A stretch of DNA of 64,000 bases from Alteromonas pelagimontana (GTDB lineage Bacteria; Pseudomonadota; Gammaproteobacteria; Enterobacterales; Alteromonadaceae), in contig NZ_CP052766.1 in the NCBI RefSeq assembly GCF_002499975.2, positions 3,348,001 through 3,412,000 on the forward strand. Direction: 5' to 3'. The translations under genes and the position numbers were made by a program. Shown here piece after piece: positions 36,547 to 44,100 of the stretch (within the stretch, counting starts at the first letter, position 1; every line of letters begins with the position of its first letter). The notes below the pieces were generated by a model. The model did no database searches. It saw only the letters and a list, made by a program, of their open reading frames with translations, and was not told the DNA's origin.

Positions 36547-38862
36547 ATGCAAAAGCTTCCAGAATGGATACGGTGGTTCCTCCACGCACCCAAAACAGCA
36601 TTAGTCGTCTTCGTTTTATTGTGTCTGGCGACGGGGTTTGGCGCTTCTAAGCTATATTTTCGTGGCGACTATAAGGTCTTTTTTGAAAAAGATAATCCGC
36701 AGCGGATGGCTTTTGAGGAAATGCAGAACATTTTCAATAAAAGCGAAAATGTGTCGTTTCTCATCGTACCGGATTCCGGCTCTGTTTATAATCCTGAAAC
36801 CTTCAAACTGATCCGTGAATTAACAGAAGAAGCCTGGCAGCTTCCGCTGTCTACGCGGGTAGAGTCGCTTTCCAACTACCAGCACACTTACGCTGAGCAA
36901 GACGATCTTATCGTTACCGATTTGATACGGGAAGGTCAGCTTGATCCCGCGCATATTAACTGGGTGCAAAAGGTGGTGGGTAATGCTCCGGAACTAGACG
37001 GCAGGCTGGTTTCTTATCAAGCCAATATGGCCGTTATTAATGCCACAATTCAGCTGCCCGATGGCGATCAAACCAAAGAAGTCATTGAGATTGCGGACTA
37101 CGCCCGCATGCTCGAAGCAAAGTATGAAGAGGCTTATCCTGGTCACCAGATTTATCTGACAGGAATGGTGATCATGAATGACGCCTTTGCCGTTGCAGCT
37201 CAGCAGGACGCACAAACATTGATTCCGCTGATGTTTGTAGTGATTACCATCATGATTGGCTTACTTACCCGTTCAATAACGGCGGCGCTGGCCACTCTTG
37301 CAATCGTAGGCACATGTATTCTGGTAACTATGGGTTTATCGGGCTGGGCAGGGCTGTTTCTTAGCACTGCAACGGTTAACGTACCCACAATGGTAACCAC
37401 TCTGGCTGTTGCCGACTGCATACATATTATTGTGGGTTTTCGGCAGCAACTTAATAGCGGTAAAGATAAATATACCGCGTTATCAGAGAGCCTTCGGCTT
37501 AACCTGAAGCCGGTACTTATCACCAGCGTGACCACCGCCATTGGTTTCTTAATGTTAAACTTTTCCGCGGTCCCCATTCTTGCTGATTTAGGTAATATGA
37601 CCGCGGTGGGCGTGATTCTTGCCTGCCTGTTTTCGCTGACGATCTTGCCAGCCATTTTAATTTTGGCACCCTTTAAAACCGATAGTAACGCGGAAAAGCA
37701 ACAGCGCTTTTTCACGCGCTCAGGCGAATGGGTAACCAGGCACTATCGAAGAATCCTGCCATACTCCATTTTAATAGTGCTAGTGTCGCTGGCGTATTCC
37801 ACCAACAACGAGCTAAATGACGTGGCGGTGAAGTACTTCAATAACAGCAGTGAGTTTCGTCAGGCGGTCAATGTGCAGGAACAATACATGGGCGGTATGT
37901 CCAATATTGATTTCGTGGTATACACCGAAGAAGAATACGGCATTAACGATCCTGCTGTCTTGCGTCAGATTGACATGTTTGCCGAATGGCTACGCAACCA
38001 GCCAGAGGTGCATCATGTTACCAGTCTTTCTGACACCATGAAGCGGCTTAACATGAACATGCACGAAGATCAGGACGGCTACTACGAACTACCTGAAAAT
38101 AAAGAGTTAGCGTCGCAGTATCTGCTTTTGTACGAAATGTCGTTGCCGTACGGGCTGGATCTCAATAATCAGGTGGATATAGATAAATCCGCAGTAAGAA
38201 TTGTTGCGGTCTTAGATAATCTGGGCAGCAACGAATTTACAGCCTTTGAAGAACGGGCCAAAGCCTGGTTTGAGCGGCTAAATCCTGAACTGCGTCTGGA
38301 AGCTGCCAGTCCGCCGCTTATGTTCGCCCATATTGGCGCGCGTAATATGCAAAGTATGGTGTGGGGCACGCTACTGGCGTTAGTACTGATTTCAGGGCTA
38401 ATTGTAATCGCACTACGATCCTGGCGCCTGGGGCTGGTAAGTTTGCTGACCAATCTGATTCCTGCTGGAATCGGGTTTGGTATATGGGGAATGATTTCCG
38501 GACAAATAAACATGGCGTTGTCAGTGGTATTAAGCATGACATTGGGTATCATTGTTGATGATACCGTGCACTTTCTGTCAAAGTACCAGATTGCGCGACA
38601 CGAAGGTATGGCAGTCAGCGAAGCCATTCATTACACCTTTAAAACAGTGGGGTTAGCATTAACTACCACCACAGTGGTACTGGCGGCGGGCTTTGGCGTA
38701 TTAACCCTGTCCAGCTTCCTGCTAAATGCTGACATGGGGTTACTGACAGTCATTATTATCATTGCTGCGTTGCTGGTAGATTTATTGTTCTTGCCGGCGT
38801 TTCTTATGTGGCTAGACAAAGATAAAATAACGTTTCGAGGTACAAAAAATGAAACAACCTAA
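36547..38862 (+). CDS. RND-superfamily exporter, COG1033/MMPL type
   Basis: 771 residues from the ATG at 36547 (MQKLPEWIRWF); in-frame ATGs at 36517 and 36439 are possible but the former lacks a Shine-Dalgarno and the latter lies upstream of the likely -10. Two similar halves: one helix (ALVVFVLLCLATGFGA), a periplasmic domain with RGDYKVFFEKDNPQ and PDSGSVYNPETF, then five helices with TTLAVADCIHIIVGF; the second half repeats this with GIIVDDTVHFLSKY. The conserved D in both helix 4 regions supports proton coupling. Such proteins export lipids or hydrophobic molecules. Downstream genes suggest delivery through a periplasmic LolA-like carrier and an outer-membrane barrel. Confidence 0.9.
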   Translation: MQKLPEWIRWFLHAPKTALVVFVLLCLATGFGASKLYFRGDYKVFFEKDNPQRMAFEEMQNIFNKSENVSFLIVPDSGSVYNPETFKLIRELTEEAWQLPLSTRVESLSNYQHTYAEQDDLIVTDLIREGQLDPAHINWVQKVVGNAPELDGRLVSYQANMAVINATIQLPDGDQTKEVIEIADYARMLEAKYEEAYPGHQIYLTGMVIMNDAFAVAAQQDAQTLIPLMFVVITIMIGLLTRSITAALATLAIVGTCILVTMGLSGWAGLFLSTATVNVPTMVTTLAVADCIHIIVGFRQQLNSGKDKYTALSESLRLNLKPVLITSVTTAIGFLMLNFSAVPILADLGNMTAVGVILACLFSLTILPAILILAPFKTDSNAEKQQRFFTRSGEWVTRHYRRILPYSILIVLVSLAYSTNNELNDVAVKYFNNSSEFRQAVNVQEQYMGGMSNIDFVVYTEEEYGINDPAVLRQIDMFAEWLRNQPEVHHVTSLSDTMKRLNMNMHEDQDGYYELPENKELASQYLLLYEMSLPYGLDLNNQVDIDKSAVRIVAVLDNLGSNEFTAFEERAKAWFERLNPELRLEAASPPLMFAHIGARNMQSMVWGTLLALVLISGLIVIALRSWRLGLVSLLTNLIPAGIGFGIWGMISGQINMALSVVLSMTLGIIVDDTVHFLSKYQIARHEGMAVSEAIHYTFKTVGLALTTTTVVLAAGFGVLTLSSFLLNADMGLLTVIIIIAALLVDLLFLPAFLMWLDKDKITFRGTKNETT

Positions 38863-39643
38863 GATAACTCTCTGGCTGCTAATGGCGGTATTAGCCTTCA
38901 CCAGTCCCGTTTTTGCGGATGAAAAGTCTGAAAAAGAGGGGCTACGCATAGCCAAAGAACGTAAAGCCCGCGATCGGGGATGGGAAAATACCGTTGCCGA
39001 AATGACCATGATTTTACGTAACGCCCAAGGCCAGGAAGCTGAACGTAAGATGCGGGTGAAAACGCTTGAAGTGCAGGACGATGGCGACAAAGCGTTGACT
39101 GTGTTCGATTCGCCAAGAGATGTCAGCGGAACGGCCTTCTTAAGCTTTTCTCACGCCCAGGAGCCGGACGAGCAATGGATCTATCTGCCGGCATTAAAGC
39201 GGGTAAAGCGCATAGCCTCGCGCAATAAGTCTGGTCCTTTCATGGGCAGCGAATTTGCATTTGAAGATATGACCTCGTTTGAAGTAGGAAAATTCACCTA
39301 CGACTACTTGCGCGAAGACGTTTATCAGGGCGATAAAGTTTATGTTATTGAGCAAACCCCTCAAGATGAATTTTCCGGTTATTCCAAACAGATTGTGTGG
39401 ATAGATCAGTCAGAGTACCGGGTGCGCAAAGTCGAGTTTTTTGATCGCAAAGGCGATGCGCTGAAAACCTTAGAGTTTAAAGATTATAAGTTGTATGAAG
39501 ATAAGTTCTGGCGACCGTTGCGCAGTTTTATGTATAACCAGCAAACGCAGAAGTCTACTGAACTGGTAACCCATACATTGAGTTTCGGCGAAGATTTAGA
39601 GGAATCAGATTTTGACAACAACAGTTTACGGAGGGCACGCTAA
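38849..39643 (+). CDS. Outer-membrane lipoprotein-sorting (LolA-like) periplasmic protein
   Basis: 264 residues. Signal peptide about 1-23 (VFA/DE). The mature part matches the LolA-like family that accompanies RND exporters: EMTMILRNAQGQEAERKMRVK, DGDKALTVFDSPRDVSGTAFL, WIYLPALKRVKRIASRNKSGPFMGSEFAFEDM and KVYVIEQTPQ, ending in a run of strands. By analogy it has a half-barrel that binds an acyl chain. Its ATG overlaps the RND gene end by 14 bases, so the two are translationally coupled. The next gene has its Shine-Dalgarno inside this one. Confidence 0.88.
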   Translation: MKQPKITLWLLMAVLAFTSPVFADEKSEKEGLRIAKERKARDRGWENTVAEMTMILRNAQGQEAERKMRVKTLEVQDDGDKALTVFDSPRDVSGTAFLSFSHAQEPDEQWIYLPALKRVKRIASRNKSGPFMGSEFAFEDMTSFEVGKFTYDYLREDVYQGDKVYVIEQTPQDEFSGYSKQIVWIDQSEYRVRKVEFFDRKGDALKTLEFKDYKLYEDKFWRPLRSFMYNQQTQKSTELVTHTLSFGEDLEESDFDNNSLRRAR

Positions 39644-39647
39644 GCTC

Positions 39648-40847
39648 GTGTCAAACGCAATAAATTTATCTTTAGTGGGCTTGGCGCTCACAGCAACATC
39701 TGCTTTCGCCGAAGTGGATGTTGCTGGTTCCAGCGGAATTGAAACACGTTATTTCCTGCAGGATCCCGCCTATGAAGGGCAAGAGCGTGCGCAAATGTCT
39801 CTGTTCGTCGAGCCGGAAATTTATACCGACTGGAACGAAGGTAGCGATAGTTTGCTGTTCAAGCCTTTCGCCCGCTTTGATGAGCAGGACGACGAACGTA
39901 CCCACTATGATATTCGCGAGCTTCAATGGCTTCATATAGGCGAGACGTGGGAATCTCGCGTAGGTATCAGTAAAGTTTTCTGGGGTCAAACTGAATCTCT
40001 TCATCTGGTAGATATCATTAACCAGACAGATATGGTGGAGTCTATTGATGGCGAAGATAAACTTGGTCAACCTATGATCAACCTTAATACTTATGGCGAC
40101 TGGGGACGATTTTCAGCATATGTGCTGCCTTATTTTCGCGAGCGAACTTTCCCTGGCCTCGAAGGCCGGTTACGCCCCCCGTTACCCATTCTTGATGATA
40201 ATGTGCGCTACGAATCCGACGATGAAGAACGTCACGTTGATTATGCGCTACGCTGGCAAAACAGCATTGGTGATTGGGAAGTAGGTTTATCCTATTTCGA
40301 CGGCACCACCCGGGAACCTGAGGTTAATCTGACAGTAAACCCAGAAACAGCCAGCATATATATTGAAAGTTATTACGCCCAAATTGAACAGGTTGGCGTT
40401 GACCTTTTAAAAGTCCAGGGCTCCTGGTTGCTAAAGTTCGAAGGAATTTATCGTAGCGGCCAGAGCGAAGATTTTACTGCTGCTGTGGCAGGCTTTGAAC
40501 GCACCACCGTAGGCGTGTTGGGTACCAGTCATGATCTTGGCGTGCTGATGGAATATCAATACGACGAACGTGAAAATAATTATTTTGCTACCGGTCAAAA
40601 CGACTTGATGGTGGGATTGCGCTGGATCTGGAATGACATTGACGGCACCGAAGTTCTGACAGGATTTATTCAGGATTTAGATGACACCCAGACCTACAAC
40701 GCATTCATTGAAGCTTCCAGCCGGATGACCGATAACTGGCGCTGGAAAGTCGATGGTTATTTCTTTTCCTCAGATGATCCAGATGACACTTATTTTGTTA
40801 TGCGTCGTGACGATCATATCCAGGTGTCTCTGGAATACTTTTTCTAA
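39648..40847 (+). CDS. Outer-membrane beta-barrel protein of the RND operon
   Basis: 399 residues from a GTG at 39648, four bases after the stop of the LolA-like gene; GGAGGG (39630-39635) stands 12 bases before it, a rather long spacing. Signal peptide ends about AFA/EV. The mature protein is made of alternating strands with many aromatics (ETRYFLQDPAYEG, YTDWNEGSDSLLFKPFARFD, IRELQWLHIGETWESRVGISKVFWGQTESLHLVD) and ends in LEYFF, a typical outer-membrane terminal aromatic. It resembles porin-like DUF1302-type barrels that sit beside RND/LolA genes. Likely the exit or acceptor channel; specificity unknown. Confidence 0.82.
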   Translation: MSNAINLSLVGLALTATSAFAEVDVAGSSGIETRYFLQDPAYEGQERAQMSLFVEPEIYTDWNEGSDSLLFKPFARFDEQDDERTHYDIRELQWLHIGETWESRVGISKVFWGQTESLHLVDIINQTDMVESIDGEDKLGQPMINLNTYGDWGRFSAYVLPYFRERTFPGLEGRLRPPLPILDDNVRYESDDEERHVDYALRWQNSIGDWEVGLSYFDGTTREPEVNLTVNPETASIYIESYYAQIEQVGVDLLKVQGSWLLKFEGIYRSGQSEDFTAAVAGFERTTVGVLGTSHDLGVLMEYQYDERENNYFATGQNDLMVGLRWIWNDIDGTEVLTGFIQDLDDTQTYNAFIEASSRMTDNWRWKVDGYFFSSDDPDDTYFVMRRDDHIQVSLEYFF

Positions 40848-40871
40848 AACTACAGTGTGATGAGAACAATC

Positions 40872-41426
40872 ATGAAGAAGCGATTTGCTGCACTTGGCAT
40901 AGCAGCGGGGCTGTCGCTACCGGCCCTGGCAACGGAAAACATGTATGGTGTCATTGGCACGGGTTATTCGGATATAGAATTCAGCCAGCAGTCTGCTGAT
41001 AAGGCAAATTATCATTTTGCTTTAGCGCATCAGTTTGCTCGCAGCTGGTACGCTGAAGTGGGTTATCAACGTTTGGCTGACAATCTGGAAGAAAATGAAG
41101 GTATGAAAGCCGACGCTTTATATCTTGCTGTGTTGGGCAAAGCCAGTGCCGCTATTGGCGAACTGTATTACAAGCTCGGCATAATGAATGTCGATGTGAA
41201 AGGAATAGAAGGGCGGCGCGAGGAAGGCGGTTGTGCGCTGGGAGGCGTGACTGTTGCCAACAGCTGTGAATTTGACGAAGGTGTCGTCGCGGGCATGGTG
41301 GGTTTCGGCTTCGATTATCATCTTGGACTGAATACCATGTTTCGTATTGAAGCCACGCATGTGCGGGGTGAACACGATTTGGCAGCTAATTTAGTGAATG
41401 TAGGTATTCGTTATAACTTTAACTAA
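40872..41426 (+). CDS. Small outer-membrane beta-barrel protein
   Basis: 184 residues from the ATG at 40872, chosen because it starts directly with a signal peptide (MKKRFAALGIAAGLSLPALA); in-frame GTG and ATG just upstream are alternatives. Mature part: YGVIGTGYSDIEFSQ, HFALAHQFARSWYAEVGYQRL and final VNVGIRYNFN, an eight-strand OmpA/opacity-like barrel. A cysteine pair near 120-135 (C-ALGGVTVANS-C) may form a loop disulfide. It follows the larger barrel gene by 24 bases and closes the RND operon. Confidence 0.8.
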   Translation: MKKRFAALGIAAGLSLPALATENMYGVIGTGYSDIEFSQQSADKANYHFALAHQFARSWYAEVGYQRLADNLEENEGMKADALYLAVLGKASAAIGELYYKLGIMNVDVKGIEGRREEGGCALGGVTVANSCEFDEGVVAGMVGFGFDYHLGLNTMFRIEATHVRGEHDLAANLVNVGIRYNFN

Positions 41427-41620
41427 GGCCTGCTGATCTTTAGTGTTTAACGGTTGCACAACCTCAACTGTTTTTATTGCGGTGCAAGCTACCCAGCCTT
41501 GATTAGGCACCGTATTGGCGAAAATCGCAAGCTGCCGAAAGCCGTCAGCTTTAGCAGTTAAACCTTATTGAGCCTTGGCGGGTAAAAAGAAGCTAGGGCA
41601 ATCTAACGGATCAGGTAACT

Positions 41621-41878
41621 ATGAGAAATGAATTAGACAGCAAGTTACTTTTGCGGGTGTTTGATAAGATTCGTCAGTCTGGCGAAAAAAGAGATGATAA
41701 ATATTTTCTGAATGGTATTACCGCGTTCACCGATTTAGATGGATATACCTTGTTTATAGAAGATTCGAAAGTGAAGCTGCAATATGGGTTTCATAACCAA
41801 TATCACTATGATTATGAATCCAACGACGATTACGAAAAATTTGAGAAAAAACTCAAAGAAATCGACTCTGGTTATTAA
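41621..41878 (+). CDS. Small conserved-looking hypothetical protein, 85 residues
   Basis: Not recognised. ATG at 41621 has CAGGTAACT before it. The product is soluble and charged, with an aromatic central strand pattern (TAFTDLDGYTLFIEDSKVKLQYGF) followed by an H/Y/D-rich stretch and an amphipathic lysine/glutamate helix (YEKFEKKLKEI). Codon use looks like that of real genes. It lies between the RND operon and repeat copy B, 194 bases after the barrel gene. Confidence 0.6.
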   Translation: MRNELDSKLLLRVFDKIRQSGEKRDDKYFLNGITAFTDLDGYTLFIEDSKVKLQYGFHNQYHYDYESNDDYEKFEKKLKEIDSGY

Positions 41879-41895
41879 TGCTCTATCTTAAGCAC

Positions 41896-42070
41896 AGGGA
41901 GAAATCGCGAATATTTTATTAAATAATAAGTCAGAATTTCTTAGCCGAATTTCTGAAGCAGGGATGCTCCAGCAGAGCCATAAGGAATAATTTTACGGCG
42001 TTTCGGAAAAGAAATTTCGCTTACTTCTCAAGGCTGCTGAATTTTTATTCTTTCATGCTCTTGCTCTACT
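41896..42070 (+). repeat. Dispersed intergenic repeat, copy B
   Basis: Same element as copy A. Core 41937-42014, also 78 bases: begins TTTCTTAGCCGAA, ends TTTCGGAAAAGAAA, with ATGCTCCAGCAGAGCC in the middle as in copy A. Left flank GGGAGAAATCGCGAATATTTT and right flank with AATTTTTATTCTTTCATGC match copy C. The gap 41879-42309 (431 bases) holds nothing else that I can name. Confidence 0.7.
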
Positions 42071-42309
42071 TCTAGGGCGCGGTGAAAGCCCTGTTTTTAA
42101 TGTGGCGCCTGCTGCTTTTCAAGAATCTCATTCGCTCTAGCGTAAGCATTTTACAAACCGTTTTGGTACCAATAATAAGCCACAACTTATTCAACAGTTG
42201 CCTTAATCAACTTAACGAACGTCAGAAATGTGACTTTTCACGCCCGTCGGAGTAGGCGAGGGCGGTTTGTAACGCTACAATAGCAGGAAAAAATAACAGG
42301 AAAATTGTA

Positions 42310-43239
42310 TTGTCTGTTGCCATCACGCCTCCCGAATTCAAACTTTCTTTTTTAGCGCCTCGCTACTGGCCCGTCTGGCTGGGTGCAGGATTGTTGTATT
42401 TGCTAACTTGGCTACCCTTGCCGGTAATTCGAAAAATAGGGGCAGGCGTTGGTTTGCTGATTGCGAAGTTGGTCCCTAAACGCGCAAAAATAGCCAAGCG
42501 TAATATTGCGTTAACGTATCCTGAACTTTCCGAGACACAGCAAGAAGCATTAGTCGAAGAAAATATACGGCGTACCGGCATGGCAGTATTTGAAACGGCA
42601 ATGGGATGGTGGTGGCCAACCTGGCGCATTAAACGTGCTTTCACCATTGAAGGGTACGAACATGTGCAAGCTGCTCTTCAGCAGGGAAAAGGCGTATTTG
42701 GCATGGCGCTGCATAACATGAATCTGGAATTCGCCTGTCGAGGATTAGGCTACACGCATCCCAGTATCGCGTTTTATCGAAAGCACAACAATCCGCTGGT
42801 TGACTATATGCAGTATCACGGCCGTGCCCGTTCAAACAAATACATGATCCATAAACGCAATGCCCGAGCATTGTTGGCAGCACTGGATAGTCAGGAGCTG
42901 TGCTTATATTTACCTGATCAGGACTACGGCCGCGCCCAGAGTATTTTTGTCCCTTTTGGTGGAGTGGAAGAAACGGCCACCTCCACAGCGACGCTTATGT
43001 TCCTGCGCCGCGCCAACTGCGTTCCTATGCTCATCACATCCCAATATACGTCCAGTGGCTATAAAGTAAAAATTTATCCCCCGCTGACAGAATTAGCAGA
43101 AATGGAAGATCACGCGGCGTTAACTCTGCTGAATCAACATATTGCTGAAATTCTTAAAGAACAACCAGAAAGTTATCTGTGGATGCATAAGCGATTTAAA
43201 ACCCGTCCGGATGATAGCGCGCCTTCGCTTTACGATTAG
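42310..43239 (+). CDS. lpxL: Lipid A late acyltransferase, LpxL/HtrB family
   Basis: 309 residues. Transfers an acyl chain (laurate or similar) from acyl-ACP to Kdo2-lipid IVA at the inner membrane. N-terminal helix about 20-40, then RRA-type RAKIAKRNI, catalytic H135-x4-E140 (HNMNLE), IAFYRKHNNPLVD, GRARSNK, LPDQDYG and final MHKRFKTRP, all in the order of Escherichia coli LpxL. It starts at a TTG (42310) with ACAGG nine bases before. LpxP and LpxM paralogues cannot be fully excluded; LpxL fits best. Confidence 0.9.
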   Translation: MSVAITPPEFKLSFLAPRYWPVWLGAGLLYLLTWLPLPVIRKIGAGVGLLIAKLVPKRAKIAKRNIALTYPELSETQQEALVEENIRRTGMAVFETAMGWWWPTWRIKRAFTIEGYEHVQAALQQGKGVFGMALHNMNLEFACRGLGYTHPSIAFYRKHNNPLVDYMQYHGRARSNKYMIHKRNARALLAALDSQELCLYLPDQDYGRAQSIFVPFGGVEETATSTATLMFLRRANCVPMLITSQYTSSGYKVKIYPPLTELAEMEDHAALTLLNQHIAEILKEQPESYLWMHKRFKTRPDDSAPSLYD

Positions 43240-43468
43240 TATCACTTTTAAAGCGGGTACATAAGTTTGTCCATTTTGAAAAATTAACGGTAATATGAAT
43301 CTTACCACGCAGTTATAATAAGCTGAGTTCGCCGCAGAGAAACGGGTTTTGCCGGGGCTTGTTGACGATTGCTGTTCAGTTTTACAGCATCCTTCAACAG
43401 GCTTAACAGGTAAAACACCAACACTGCTCAGGGCTAACGATGTTACGCGCAGCAATCCGGTGATGTTT

Positions 43469-44089
43469 ATGGCAAAAAAAAATCGTTCCAGCACTATATT
43501 TTGGGCTAAACAATTCGCATTGGCGCTGGTGCTGATAATCATTGCCGGTATTGTTATTTATTTACAAAGAACCAGTGATACAAGCCCCGAATACGCAGAA
43601 GCCCCAAAAGAAAAATCTATTTCAAATGGGCTCAGCGAGTTCTATCGCGAATTTCGCACCTCGTCTACCGATCCGATTGAAGAAGAGGGAGACGATTTTG
43701 TGTTAGACGTTGATAGGTCAGAGGCGGGGCTGGATCAGCAACTGCGCAATATGGCGAGCAATCAGAAGCCAGTTAATCAACGCTGGGTAGGAGAACATAA
43801 GTTCCGCACGTTCAAAGCGGGTAATACGGTGCGTGAAGCCATTACTGCTTATGCTCAACAGGAAGGGATGCAAATTATCTGGGATCTGGATCAGGATTTT
43901 GTCATTAAACATCAATTTCAGATAGACAACACCATTGTTGGCTCCCTCGCCAAAATTGCCAGCGCAATAGACAGTAACTTCATGGGGGAGGTCAAAACGT
44001 ATGTGTGCCCAGATCAGCGATCACTGGTTGTAACAGCAGAAGTGACTGACTATTTAAAATCACGCTGCAACAGCGCTGAAAGCCGTTAG
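43469..44089 (+). CDS. Membrane-anchored protein with TcpQ/PilL-like C-terminal domain
   Basis: 206 residues from the ATG at 43469 (a second ATG six bases earlier is possible; an open frame extends upstream without family features). A basic start, then one membrane helix (about 17-34, ALALVLIIIAGIVIYL), an acidic linker, and a C-terminal domain of about 80 residues: FRTFKAGNTVREAITAYAQQEGMQIIWDL, IDNTIVGSLAKIASAID, then VKTYVCPDQRSLVVT. This is the TcpQ-type (STN-like) fold found in pilus and secretion-associated proteins. No pilus genes are near, so its role is open. Convergent with glnE, 11 bases apart. Confidence 0.75.
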   Translation: MAKKNRSSTIFWAKQFALALVLIIIAGIVIYLQRTSDTSPEYAEAPKEKSISNGLSEFYREFRTSSTDPIEEEGDDFVLDVDRSEAGLDQQLRNMASNQKPVNQRWVGEHKFRTFKAGNTVREAITAYAQQEGMQIIWDLDQDFVIKHQFQIDNTIVGSLAKIASAIDSNFMGEVKTYVCPDQRSLVVTAEVTDYLKSRCNSAESR

Positions 44090-44100
44090 CTCTCTACGTT

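Noticed and set aside
43231..43242. GATTAGTAT at the lpxL stop as a fifth copy of the shared motif
   Set aside because: It overlaps the end of the coding sequence and lacks the conserved G(C/T)G before GATT; likely chance.
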